Origin: a virus
DNA: 21,702 bases
Reading direction: 5' to 3' (one strand)
Virus record (IMG/VR): IMGVR_UViG_3300044722_000009
Span: 1-21,702 of that record
Shown: in pieces, positions 12,734-20,167 of the stretch
Layout of the letters: the number at the start of each line of letters is the position of its first letter
How positions within the stretch are numbered: position 1 is the first letter of the stretch
The notes under the pieces: generated by a model
What the model saw: the letters and a program-made list of their open reading frames with translations, nothing else
The model's database searches: none
What the model was told of the DNA's origin: nothing
Position numbers and translations under genes: made by a program

Positions 12734-12945
12734 GCGACGGCAACGACCTCGCCAAGGCGGGCTGCACGCACGACGTTCGCCTCGTGCGGGCGGACGCCGG
12801 CGCGGTGTTCTGCGGGACGTGCGGCGCCGCTCTCGAACCGACCGCGGAGGACCTGCGGCGGCTGGCTGAGTCGCCGCCGGAGCCAGCGCACGTGCCATAC
12901 GACGCCGATCCGCGCACGGTAGCTGGTGAGGATGACGGGCCGTGA
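12730..12945 (+). CDS. Small zinc-ribbon protein upstream of terminase
   Basis: A 71-residue acidic protein. CTHDVRLVRADAGAVFCGTCG supplies Cys12, His14, Cys28 and Cys31, a zinc-ribbon layout. The C-terminal 35 residues are acidic and Pro-rich. Its stop overlaps the GTG of the large terminase. Small zinc proteins sometimes accompany terminases or HNH endonucleases in packaging modules, but no such function can be shown here. Confidence 0.6.
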   Translation: MSDGNDLAKAGCTHDVRLVRADAGAVFCGTCGAALEPTAEDLRRLAESPPEPAHVPYDADPRTVAGEDDGP

Positions 12946-14618
12946 GCGTCGCGCCATCCGTCTGGAGCCTGGCGGCCGACTACTTCGACCCCCCCGAAGA
13001 CGACGGCAGCGACCGCGAACTCGCACTGAAGTGCAGCCGCGACCTCCGCGTCCTGATCCGGGAGGCATGGCCGCTGTTGGAGCCGGCCAGGCCGTTCGTC
13101 GGGTCGTGGCACATCGACTGCGTCGCCGAGCACCTCATGGCCGTCAGCGCCGGCGAGATCCCGCGGCTGATCGTGAACATGCCGCCAGGGTCGACTAAAT
13201 CGATGCTGGTATCGGTGTGCTGGCCGTCGTGGGAGTGGCTGCTGAGGCCGCATCTGCGGTGGCTGTGCGCTTCGTACGCGCAGAAGTTCGCGCAGCGTGA
13301 CAGCCTGCGGATGCGTCGCCTGATCCGCAGCAGGGGCGGCCGGCAGGACGGCGGCCTGTTTCAGCGCCGCGGATACCAGGGCGTGCTGGCGTTGCTGGGG
13401 CAGGGCTGGCAGCTTGAGCCCGACCAAGACGCCATGAATCTGTACGCGACGACGGCCAGCGGGATGCGAATGGCGACGTCGGTCGGCGGGGTCGCGACGG
13501 GAGCGCACGGTGATCGCGTCATCGTGGATGATCCGATCAACGCGAAGCAGGCCCGCTCTGAGAGTCACCGCGAGGCCGCGAACGTGTGGTGGGACGAGAC
13601 GATGACGACGCGTTTCAGTGATGCCGGTGCCGCCGCGGTGATCGTGATGCAGCGCTTGCACCAGACGGATCTGACCGGGCATCTGCTGGCGCAGGACAAC
13701 AACTGGCATCACCTGTGTCTCCCGGCCGAGTACGTGTCGGGCCACCAGTTCACCTATCCGGCGAAGGTAAAGCTGGCCTCGGGTCGCGTGATCGGCGGTG
13801 ACCCTCGCACCGAGCCGGGCGAGCTACTGGAGCCGGTGCGGCTCGGTCCGCAGTTGTTGGAGGAGCGTCGCCGCAGCATGGGTGCGTTCGCGTTCAGCGG
13901 CCAGTTTCAGCAGCAGCCGGCGCCGGAGGGCGGCGGCATGTTCAAACGCCACTGGTGGCGCAGCGGCCCCGAGAACGGCTGGAAGCCCGGCTTTCACCGT
14001 TACCTCGACCTCGGCTTCGACCGGCAGATCCAGTCGTGGGACATGGCGTTCAAGGACACGAAGACATCCGACTTCGTCGTCGGGCAGCTGTGGGGCTTTC
14101 ATGGCGCGGACTGCTACCTGCTGGCGCAGGTCCGTGGCCGCTTTGACTTCGCCGCGACGTTGCACGTCGTCCGGGCGCTCACCTTGTTTGAGCCGGCCGC
14201 GACGGCCAAGCTCGTCGAGGACAAGGCGAACGGCACAGCGGTGATCAGCGCGCTGCGACGGACCATCCCGGGGCTGATCGCGATCGAGCCCCAGGGCGGC
14301 AAGTACGTTCGTGCTTCAGCGGTCTTGCCGCTGGTTGAGGCGGGGAACGTAATCCTGCCGGCCGCGGACACCATCCCGTGCCCCGCCGGCTATGAGGACG
14401 AGGGCGGCGAGTGGCATCCGCTGGTCCCGACGACGGTCGCTGACTTCATCCACGAGCACGCGATCTTCGCTGCGGGCGCGAACGACGATCAGGTCGATGC
14501 GTTGTCGCAGGCGTTGACGTGGGCGAACCCGCAGCCCAGGGGGGATGTTGAGCCGCAGCCGCCTGGGTCGCCGCACGAGGGGTCGGTCATGGCCGGCGTG
14601 ATGACGGAGAGGTTCTGA
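12942..14618 (+). CDS. Terminase large subunit
   Basis: A 558-residue DNA-packaging motor with ATPase and nuclease halves. The Walker A region is MPPGSTKS at 80-87, a deviant form common to phage terminases, here with STK where many have HGK. Walker B is DRVIVDDP at 191-198. The C-terminal RNase H-like nuclease has acidic residues in QSWDMAFKD (Asp367), LVEDKANG (Glu426/Asp427) and NDDQVDALSQAL (Asp515/516, Asp519). Length and motif order fit the Terminase_6C-type family. The start is a GTG overlapping the previous stop. The ATPase cuts and pumps DNA into the prohead through the portal encoded downstream. Its 3' end converges on a minus-strand gene. Confidence 0.93.
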   Translation: MSVAPSVWSLAADYFDPPEDDGSDRELALKCSRDLRVLIREAWPLLEPARPFVGSWHIDCVAEHLMAVSAGEIPRLIVNMPPGSTKSMLVSVCWPSWEWLLRPHLRWLCASYAQKFAQRDSLRMRRLIRSRGGRQDGGLFQRRGYQGVLALLGQGWQLEPDQDAMNLYATTASGMRMATSVGGVATGAHGDRVIVDDPINAKQARSESHREAANVWWDETMTTRFSDAGAAAVIVMQRLHQTDLTGHLLAQDNNWHHLCLPAEYVSGHQFTYPAKVKLASGRVIGGDPRTEPGELLEPVRLGPQLLEERRRSMGAFAFSGQFQQQPAPEGGGMFKRHWWRSGPENGWKPGFHRYLDLGFDRQIQSWDMAFKDTKTSDFVVGQLWGFHGADCYLLAQVRGRFDFAATLHVVRALTLFEPAATAKLVEDKANGTAVISALRRTIPGLIAIEPQGGKYVRASAVLPLVEAGNVILPAADTIPCPAGYEDEGGEWHPLVPTTVADFIHEHAIFAAGANDDQVDALSQALTWANPQPRGDVEPQPPGSPHEGSVMAGVMTERF

Positions 14619-14622
14619 GAAC

Positions 14623-14648
14623 CTCGACGGCTACGCGTCACCGTCGGG
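14623..14648. terminator. Possible convergent hairpin between terminase and cargo gene
   Basis: Arms at 14623-14630 and 14641-14648 pair over eight positions, including CGACGG with CCGTCG and one G-U pair, around a 10-base loop. It lies where two convergent genes meet and overlaps the 3' end of the minus-strand gene. There is no U-rich tail, so termination is plausible but weakly supported. Confidence 0.35.
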
Positions 14649-15291
14649 TGCTGAAGACCTCGACGGGTTTGCGGACCCACGGGAAGTTCGAATCCTTGCC
14701 TCCGCGCACGTAGCGCTTGTTCGTATCGAATTGCAGGATCCAGTTGCCGCGCTGAGGCGCGAACGGGAACAGCTGGCGCTCGCGCGTGCGGCGAATCAGG
14801 CCGCAGGTGCCAACAGCCGTGCCCAGGCGAACGTCGCGCCGCGCCTTCCCGCTCGGTGAGACGTAGTGCACGTACACGGCGGGATGGGAGCGCACGAGGC
14901 CGAAGCCGTTGACGGAGAAGCGCACCTTCAGCGTCTTCGGATTGCCCTCGGCGGGCGAGAAGTTGGCGAAGACCTTCGTCGCCCGGTAGCTCGTCGTGGC
15001 GATATTGAGCGAATCGTTCGCCTCGAGCACGTAGAGCTGCTCACGCGCGGTGCCGGTCAGCTCGGGCGTCTCGAACTTGCGCTGAAACGTGCCGTTGGCG
15101 TCGGTCTCGGCCGTGCCGAGCGGCTTGCCGTTGCGGGTCACGCTGACCGGGCTCAGCGGCGTGTAGCCAGCGCCGGAGAGGACGACCTCGCTGGTCTCCT
15201 GAAAGCAGCTGCGGTTGGTCTCGAGCGTTGCCGCGGACGCCGTCGCGGGAGTCGCGGCGAGGATCAGCGACAGGATGGTGAGGTGCCGCAT
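14638..15291 (-). CDS. Secreted protein of host type, likely cargo (moron) gene
   Basis: A 217-residue exported protein on the minus strand, opposite to all neighbours. The start at 15291 is chosen because it begins a clean signal peptide, RHLTILSLILAATPATASA, with likely cleavage near Ala20; the frame remains open to 15426 but would bury the signal. The mature part looks all-beta: an early ETNRSCFQETSEVVLSGAGYTP segment resembling an Ig-like domain, then VYVHYVSPSGKARRDVRLG and NWILQFDTNKRY. Only a few cysteines are visible, including one at residue 29. I recall similar exported beta proteins in Solirubrobacterales. The gene has its own likely promoter and splits terminase from portal, the hallmark of a moron, so it may be expressed in a lysogen and alter the cell surface. 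No function is claimed. Confidence 0.8.
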   Translation of the reverse strand: MRHLTILSLILAATPATASAATLETNRSCFQETSEVVLSGAGYTPLSPVSVTRNGKPLGTAETDANGTFQRKFETPELTGTAREQLYVLEANDSLNIATTSYRATKVFANFSPAEGNPKTLKVRFSVNGFGLVRSHPAVYVHYVSPSGKARRDVRLGTAVGTCGLIRRTRERQLFPFAPQRGNWILQFDTNKRYVRGGKDSNFPWVRKPVEVFSTRR

Positions 15292-15299
15292 TGGCGGCG

Positions 15300-15305
15300 A
15301 AGGTA
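15300..15305 (-). promoter_or_regulatory. Leaderless-type -10 of the cargo gene
   Basis: On the minus strand TACCTT occupies 15305-15300 and the ATG begins at 15291, eight bases later. There is no SD between, so the message is probably leaderless. The same hexamer serves the + strand phage promoters. No clear -35 is seen. Confidence 0.5.
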
Positions 15306-15396
15306 CCTGATGGTCATGGTCGGCCGCGACGGTCGACGCGCTGTCGTGCCCGGCCGGGCCCGTCGTGCCGATGGACGAAGGGGCCCGGGGCGCTCT

Positions 15397-15410
15397 TAGC
15401 GTTGGTCGCG
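15397..15410 (+). promoter_or_regulatory. Leaderless promoter for the portal operon
   Basis: TAGCGT at 15397-15402 fits TANNNT and is followed by TGGTCGC, then GTG at 15410. The TGGTCGC discriminator is identical to those at 4294-4300 and 10820-10826. Transcription would restart here after the minus-strand insertion. No SD precedes the GTG. Confidence 0.55.
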
Positions 15411-15889
15411 TGAGCACGGTCAACATCGTGGCGCCGGTCTACGACTCGCGGCCGGACACTTGGCAGCACATCCACACCGTCCAGGCCTACCTGAGCACGG
15501 TCATCGCCTCCCTGCAGGTCCGGGCGCTCGAGCACGACCAGTCCAAGCTTGAGTCGCCCGAGGTCGAGGTCTTCGACGCCGTGACGCCGAAGCTCCGAGA
15601 GCTCAGCTACGGCAGCGACGAGTACACGGCGTCGCTAGCCGAGATGGGCGAAGGCCTCGCGCATCACTACGCCGTCAACGACCACCACCCAGAGCACGGC
15701 GACGGCACCCTCGCGTGGATGACGCTCCCGCAGATCGTGGAGATGCTGTGTGACTGGAAGGCCGCGACGATGCGCCACGCCGACGGCGACCTTCGCCGGT
15801 CGATTCAGCAGAACGCGGATCGCTTCGGTTACGGCCCTGAGATGACCAGGTTGCTGCTCAACACGGCCACGACCTATGGGTGGCTGTGA
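15410..15889 (+). CDS. DUF5662-like, HD-type predicted protein
   Basis: A 159-residue protein from GTG 15410, placed right at the predicted transcription start; an upstream in-frame ATG at 15365 would add 15 residues and precede the -10. His-rich motifs recur: HIHTVQAYL near the N-terminus, LEHDQSKLESPE, then HHYAVNDHHPEHGDG and WKAATMRHADGD. This order (H...H-D-x-SK...HH...NDHHPEH...D) is what I know from DUF5662 phage proteins, which resemble HD-domain metal phosphohydrolases. A nucleotide or phosphate hydrolase is possible. It sits between terminase and portal and overlaps the portal start as TGATG. Confidence 0.7.
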   Translation: MSTVNIVAPVYDSRPDTWQHIHTVQAYLSTVIASLQVRALEHDQSKLESPEVEVFDAVTPKLRELSYGSDEYTASLAEMGEGLAHHYAVNDHHPEHGDGTLAWMTLPQIVEMLCDWKAATMRHADGDLRRSIQQNADRFGYGPEMTRLLLNTATTYGWL

Positions 15890-18030
15890 TGCCTCGCACG
15901 GATCTCGCGCGGGCAGCCGCGACCGTCAAGGCCGCGGCGAAGGGCCCCCTCGACCAGAAAAGCTCGATCGTTCCCGAGTTGTCCGGGCCCGGCGGCGGCC
16001 TCCCGGGCTGGTCGCATTTCATGCCCGACGAGCGCGAAGTAGCCGAGCGGTGGAAGGGCCGCCGGCGCATCGAGACCGTCGAAGAGATGCTCAACCACTT
16101 CCAGGTCGCGGCATGCTGGCAAGCCATCCGGCTGCCGACGCACCGCTACATCGTCGAGCTCGACCCGATGGACTGCGACCCCGTCGTCGTCGACCTCATC
16201 GCCTCCGACCTCGACGTGCCGTTGAAGGGCGGCCCGGACGAGCAGCGCCCAGGCCGCAGAGCCAACCGCTTCTCCGAGCGACGTCACCGCGACCGGGCTA
16301 TCGACGGTGGCCTGCCGTACGGCCACGCGGTGTTCGAGCAGGCCGGCCGTATCGACCAGGCCGGCGACTGGCGCCTGACCGATTTGGCGCCGGTGCCGCA
16401 GTGGACGATCAGCGATCCGAACTCGTGGGAGATCGACCGGCACGGCCGACTGATCAAGGTCATCCAGCACGGCTGCACGCCACCGGTGGAGATTCCCGTC
16501 GACCATCTCGTGACCTTCACGTGGCAGGGCGCCCCCGGTGACCCTCGTGGCCGGTCGGTGCTGCGGCCGCTGACGGCCGCGTTCGTGATGCACGACCGCA
16601 CGATGCGCGTCATGGGCATGAGCGCGGAGCGCACCGGAATGGGAATCCCTGTCGGCCGGGTCCCGACCGGCGCGGTGCTCGGCGCGAAGGAGAAGATGTC
16701 GGCGTTGCTCGCGGGGCTCGCGGCCGGCCACGACACGAACCTCGTCCTGGAGACCGACGAGGACATCCACAAGTCGCTGATGCTGATGGGCGTCACCGGC
16801 CAGACCCCGGACCTCGTCGGGATGCTGAAGTACTACGACGAGGCGATCGCTCGCGCGACGCTGGCCATGGTCATCCAGCTCGGGCAGACCGCGACCGGGT
16901 CGCGGGCGCTCGGCGGCACGTTCGACGACCTTCTGGCGATGTATCACGACGCGGTCATCGACTGGTACTGCGACGTGATGACCGAGCAGCTCGTTGAGCC
17001 TTGGATTGACCGTAATCGCGGCGAGGACGCGCCGGCACCGAGGTTGGTGTGGCGTCGCCGCGACGACGCCGGCGCGCCCGCACCGGGCGGCAGCGCTGAG
17101 GCTGTCGCGCCCGCGCAGCCAACACCCGCCGTCGCAGCTACCCGCCGCGCGCCGACCGCCGCAGCACGTCACGAGCGCCGCGCGAAGGCCGCGCGCGCCG
17201 CGTTCGCGACGGTCGCCGGCAGGGACCTGCGGCGTGACCCGACCGAGGCCGAGCTCGCCGCAGCAACGGACTTCGCGCAACTCGAGCAGCACTTCGTCAC
17301 CGCCCGGGACGACCTCGCGGCCGTGCTCCTGCGTGACCGTGACGAGCTCGCTCAGGCGGCCGTCGACGCGATCGCCGGACTGACGACGGTCGACCCGCTC
17401 ACGTTGGGCGCGACGCTGGGGCCGCTGCTTGAGGAGCACGCGGCCGGGATGGACACGGGGCCGTTGGTGACGATCCTGACGGCGGCCGCGGACCGCGGCG
17501 TGCAGCAGGTTGTCGGGGAGGCTGCGCGGCAGGGCGTCACGCTCACCGCAAGCATCGACTACGAGGCCCGCGCGGAAGGTGAGGCCCGCGATCTGCTGAG
17601 GCGGATGGCGGTCCAGGTCACCGAGACCGCCGCCGCCGCTGTTCGGGTGTCCGTGCCCGTGCAGGCCGCACGCGGGCGGCTGCGTGACAGGTTGCGGCCG
17701 GCGCGGCTGGCGACGGTCGAGGCGGACTTCGTTGCCGAGCAGCTCGCGACGCTGACGGCGGCTCGGGCTGAGGAGGCCGCGGCGGGCGCGGCGTCGAGGG
17801 CGAACGGCACCGGCCGGTACGCGGCGATGGATGTCGCGCCCGTTCAACGCTGCTACGTCAGCGCGCTGCTTGACCAGGCGGCGTGTGATCCGTGCGTCAG
17901 CCGGGATGGTGAGGAGTTCGCTTCGGTCGCGGAGGCGCAGGCCGAGTTTCCGTATGGGCCGAATCCGGCGTGTGAGGGTATGGAGCGTTGTCGTTGCACG
18001 ATCGTCGCTGTGATGGAGGGCGAGGTCTGA
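15889..18030 (+). CDS. Portal protein fused to Mu gpF-like minor head protein
   Basis: A 713-residue protein. ATG 15889 overlaps the previous stop (TGATG); GTG 15880 is possible but overlaps more. Residues 1-395 are a portal domain of the Mu gp29/DUF935 type, with a typical segment SFVTWQ-like VDHLVTFTWQGAPGDPRGRS and the stem/wing region LGQTATGSRALGGTFDDLLAM. An Ala/Pro-rich linker, about 395-430, leads to a helical domain ending RCYVSALLDQAACDPCVSRD then AACEGMERCRCTIV-like sequence, the Cys-rich end of SPP1 gp7/Mu gpF minor head proteins. In Mu and most relatives these are two genes. The portal forms the dodecameric DNA gate; the gpF-like part helps start head assembly. Fusion makes their stoichiometry one to one. 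Confidence 0.85.
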   Translation: MPRTDLARAAATVKAAAKGPLDQKSSIVPELSGPGGGLPGWSHFMPDEREVAERWKGRRRIETVEEMLNHFQVAACWQAIRLPTHRYIVELDPMDCDPVVVDLIASDLDVPLKGGPDEQRPGRRANRFSERRHRDRAIDGGLPYGHAVFEQAGRIDQAGDWRLTDLAPVPQWTISDPNSWEIDRHGRLIKVIQHGCTPPVEIPVDHLVTFTWQGAPGDPRGRSVLRPLTAAFVMHDRTMRVMGMSAERTGMGIPVGRVPTGAVLGAKEKMSALLAGLAAGHDTNLVLETDEDIHKSLMLMGVTGQTPDLVGMLKYYDEAIARATLAMVIQLGQTATGSRALGGTFDDLLAMYHDAVIDWYCDVMTEQLVEPWIDRNRGEDAPAPRLVWRRRDDAGAPAPGGSAEAVAPAQPTPAVAATRRAPTAAARHERRAKAARAAFATVAGRDLRRDPTEAELAAATDFAQLEQHFVTARDDLAAVLLRDRDELAQAAVDAIAGLTTVDPLTLGATLGPLLEEHAAGMDTGPLVTILTAAADRGVQQVVGEAARQGVTLTASIDYEARAEGEARDLLRRMAVQVTETAAAAVRVSVPVQAARGRLRDRLRPARLATVEADFVAEQLATLTAARAEEAAAGAASRANGTGRYAAMDVAPVQRCYVSALLDQAACDPCVSRDGEEFASVAEAQAEFPYGPNPACEGMERCRCTIVAVMEGEV

Positions 18031-18077
18031 TGCGGCTCGCGGCGATTAACGGGCCCGGGGCGTCGGCGGCCGGATGA
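18030..18077 (+). CDS. Possible 15-codon linker mini-ORF
   Basis: ATG 18030 overlaps the portal stop (TGATG), and the ORF, MRLAAINGPGASAAG, ends in a TGA that overlaps the next ATG at 18074. It spans the gap between two genes exactly, with a perfect overlap at each end. It may serve only to couple translation. Confidence 0.4.
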   Translation: MRLAAINGPGASAAG

Positions 18078-18277
18078 GTCCGGTGGGCCGTGTCCGGTTT
18101 GCGTGGGTGCTGCTCGTGACGAGTCTCGCCGGGTGGCCGCTGTCGATGCTGACGGTCGCGAAGGACGAGCCGCCGTTCGTGTTGAGCTTGTCGTGGCTGG
18201 CGATCGCGTTGACCGCGGTGGATGTGCTGTTCACGTCGGATGTGCGCCGCCACGTGGACGACGACGGAGAAGCCTGA
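18074..18277 (+). CDS. Small membrane protein in the head operon
   Basis: A 67-residue protein with two hydrophobic segments: about 9-26 (FAWVLLVTSLAGWPLSML) and 35-53 (FVLSLSWLAIALTAVDVLF). A charged C-terminus, DVRRHVDDDGEA, follows. It starts with an ATGA overlap on the mini-ORF and ends in TGATG with the next. A membrane protein between portal and protease is unusual. It could be a superinfection-exclusion or holin-like protein, but no lysin is in view. Confidence 0.6.
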   Translation: MSPVGRVRFAWVLLVTSLAGWPLSMLTVAKDEPPFVLSLSWLAIALTAVDVLFTSDVRRHVDDDGEA

Positions 18278-18342
18278 TGGCCGCGGGCGACACGATGCGG
18301 GGCCGCCGCGTTGAGCGGGCCGGCGTCTGGCGGGAGGTCTGA
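18277..18342 (+). CDS. Possible 21-codon mini-ORF
   Basis: ATG 18277 overlaps the previous stop (TGATG), and the stop at 18340-18342 overlaps the next ATG in the same way. The peptide, MAAGDTMRGRRVERAGVWREV, is basic. Having TGATG on both sides makes translation likely, but a role beyond coupling is unknown. Confidence 0.45.
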   Translation: MAAGDTMRGRRVERAGVWREV

Positions 18343-18572
18343 TGGTCTGCGCGACCTGCGCCGCGGCGGAGCGCGAACGTCAGCAGGCAGAGAACGACCT
18401 GCGCGCCGCGTACGACCGGATGCCCGCCTGCACCATGCTGGACATCGCCGACCTGCAGGCGCGCGCGCTCGCGGCTGAGCGTCAGGGTGACGAGGCCGAG
18501 GCGGTCCTGAACTGGGCGCTCGTGCGCGAGCTGGCCGCGCCATACGACCCGGCTACGAGCGCGCATGTCTGA
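18342..18572 (+). CDS. Small helical Cys-containing protein
   Basis: A 76-residue protein from ATG 18342. CATCAAAERERQQAENDLRAAYDRMPAC at the start supplies three cysteines (CxxC and one more), and the rest is helical (DLQARALAAERQGDEAEAVLNWALVREL), resembling a single TPR-like hairpin. It overlaps the protease start by eight bases. It is probably a small accessory of head assembly by position; no family is recognised. Confidence 0.6.
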   Translation: MVCATCAAAERERQQAENDLRAAYDRMPACTMLDIADLQARALAAERQGDEAEAVLNWALVRELAAPYDPATSAHV

Positions 18573-20157
18573 CTCGATCTTCCTGTCGGGCGACCAGGTC
18601 CCGCCCTACCTCCGCGGCGTCGAGCTCATGACCGCGGGCATGGAATGGCCCGCGATGAACGGCCCGGTGACGGTCACGATGGAGCACATCGCTGACGCGA
18701 TCGTCGCGGCCAACGAAGACCCCCACATCCAGCCGCCGAGGATCAAGCTCGGCCACACGTCGCCGCTGAACGGCGACCACCCCGACTACGACCCGTTCGC
18801 GGCAATCGGCGACGCCGAACCGTCGTTCGGCGTCTTCACGAATCTCCGTGCGGCGAACGATGGAGCCGTCCTGCTGGGCGATGCGGACAACGTCATCGCG
18901 TGGCTAGCAGAGTCGGCTCCGAGCACGTATCCAAACCGGTCCGCGGAGGCCAACTGGGACGTCGCGGCGGCCGACTTCGATGTGCAAACCGCTGGAGGCA
19001 AGCGGTATTCCATGGTGGTCACCGCAGTGAGCTTGCTCGGTGTCTACATCCCCGCTATCGGCGACCTCGAGGACCTCACGACGCTCATCATGGACGGACC
19101 AGCCGCACTCCAAGCAGGACAGGCCCCAGCGGCCGCTGCAGCTGCGCACGACGCGGCGTTGAGCGTGTCGACGGACACCATCCGCCAGCGCTTCAACTTC
19201 GACTGGGCGATGGGCGAGAACGACGCTGAGCCGGACACCTACTGGTGGTGGGCCCGCGACGTCCGCGTCGACGACAACGAAGTCATTGCCGACGACGACG
19301 AGGGCAACCTCTGGTCTGTGCCGTTCGCCACCGACGGCGCCGACACCATCACGTTCGGGCAGCCAGTCGAGGTTCGTCAGACGTTCGTGCCGGTCGCAGC
19401 GTCGGCCAGGGTCGCGTCGTTTTCGCGGCCGTCGAAGCCTCAGCGGCCGCCGGCCGCCGCAGGAACCACACCCGCCGCGACGGAGCGGCCCAACACCGAA
19501 GAGGTGGAGTCCATGACCGATCAGGTCCGAGAGTTCCTCGTCGGCCAGGGGCACGACCCTGAGCAGGCGACGGCAGAGCAGATCACGGCCGCGGAGACGT
19601 ATTGTGCGGCGTTCCCGGCTACGCCAGCCCCGGAAGGCGCCGCCGGCGCCGGCGCCGTCGGCGCTGAGGGCGAGGGCGAGACCGAGACCGAAGGCGCGCC
19701 GGCTGCCGACACGGAGACCGAGGGCGCGTCGGAGACGGACCGTCAGCCGGTCGCCGCGGGCCGCCAGATCCCCGAGGGCGCGGTCATCATCGACGCCGAG
19801 GAGCTCGCGCGGCTCCGTGCCGGCGCCGACGCTGGCACCCGGCTCGCGACCGAGCAGGCCACCCGCGACCGCGACCGCGTCATCCTCGCCGCCCGCGACG
19901 AGGGCCGCTTCCCGCCGTCCAGGCTCGCGCACTACACGCGGATGTTCGACGCGGACCCGGAAGGCACCACGGTGCTGCTGACCGCCGACGAGGACAAGGG
20001 CGGCCTCGCGAAAGGCACCGTCCCGCTGCAGGCTCGCGCACAGGTGCCAGACCCGGAAGCCGCTGGCCTCCCGGCCTCTGGCGAGCCGCTGCCGGACAAC
20101 GTGTCCCTGCTCAATCCGTCCGAGCGTGCCGCGCTGAAGGCGCGTCGCGCCGTCTAG
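18565..20157 (+). CDS. Mu I-like prohead protease with C-terminal scaffold
   Basis: A 530-residue protein. The N-terminal 190 residues resemble Mu gpI-type prohead proteases: PPRIKLGHTSPLNGD (about 52-66), then AIGDAEPSFGVFTNLR, and TAVSLLGVYIPAIGDLEDL near 152-170. The catalytic residues are not assigned with certainty, although the His in LGHTS and a Ser in the AVSLLG region fit the family. Residues about 205-280 (Trp-rich, WWWARDVRVDDNEV) look like an inserted domain. After an Ala/Pro/Glu-rich low-complexity stretch, 300-400, comes a helical C-terminal segment rich in charged residues, typical of scaffolds. In Mu the scaffold gpZ is made from an internal start of gene I, and a similar in-frame start is present here at 19513. 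The protease is expected to cut the scaffold and itself during prohead maturation. Confidence 0.75.
   Translation: MSDSIFLSGDQVPPYLRGVELMTAGMEWPAMNGPVTVTMEHIADAIVAANEDPHIQPPRIKLGHTSPLNGDHPDYDPFAAIGDAEPSFGVFTNLRAANDGAVLLGDADNVIAWLAESAPSTYPNRSAEANWDVAAADFDVQTAGGKRYSMVVTAVSLLGVYIPAIGDLEDLTTLIMDGPAALQAGQAPAAAAAAHDAALSVSTDTIRQRFNFDWAMGENDAEPDTYWWWARDVRVDDNEVIADDDEGNLWSVPFATDGADTITFGQPVEVRQTFVPVAASARVASFSRPSKPQRPPAAAGTTPAATERPNTEEVESMTDQVREFLVGQGHDPEQATAEQITAAETYCAAFPATPAPEGAAGAGAVGAEGEGETETEGAPAADTETEGASETDRQPVAAGRQIPEGAVIIDAEELARLRAGADAGTRLATEQATRDRDRVILAARDEGRFPPSRLAHYTRMFDADPEGTTVLLTADEDKGGLAKGTVPLQARAQVPDPEAAGLPASGEPLPDNVSLLNPSERAALKARRAV
19513..20157 (+). CDS. Probable scaffold protein from an internal start
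   Basis: ATG 19513 is in frame with the protease (residue 317) and is preceded by AGGTGG at 19502-19507, five bases upstream. The product, about 214 residues beginning MTDQVREFLVGQGHD, would contain the Ala/Glu-rich linker and the helical C-terminus but no protease. This is the Mu gpI/gpZ arrangement, in which a separate scaffold is made in excess. The call rests on in-frame SD plus ATG and analogy to Mu. Confidence 0.5.
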   Translation: MTDQVREFLVGQGHDPEQATAEQITAAETYCAAFPATPAPEGAAGAGAVGAEGEGETETEGAPAADTETEGASETDRQPVAAGRQIPEGAVIIDAEELARLRAGADAGTRLATEQATRDRDRVILAARDEGRFPPSRLAHYTRMFDADPEGTTVLLTADEDKGGLAKGTVPLQARAQVPDPEAAGLPASGEPLPDNVSLLNPSERAALKARRAV

Positions 20158-20167
20158 GAGCCCCGCG

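Noticed and set aside
15292-15426. Upstream in-frame start for the secreted protein
   Set aside because: It would place 45 non-hydrophobic residues before a typical signal peptide, and the -10 at 15300-15305 lies inside this extension.
15874-17847. 657-codon open frame on the minus strand
   Set aside because: It lies antisense to the portal/gpF fusion, is Arg/Ala/Pro-rich without motifs, and arises because stop codons are rare on the opposite strand of GC-rich genes.
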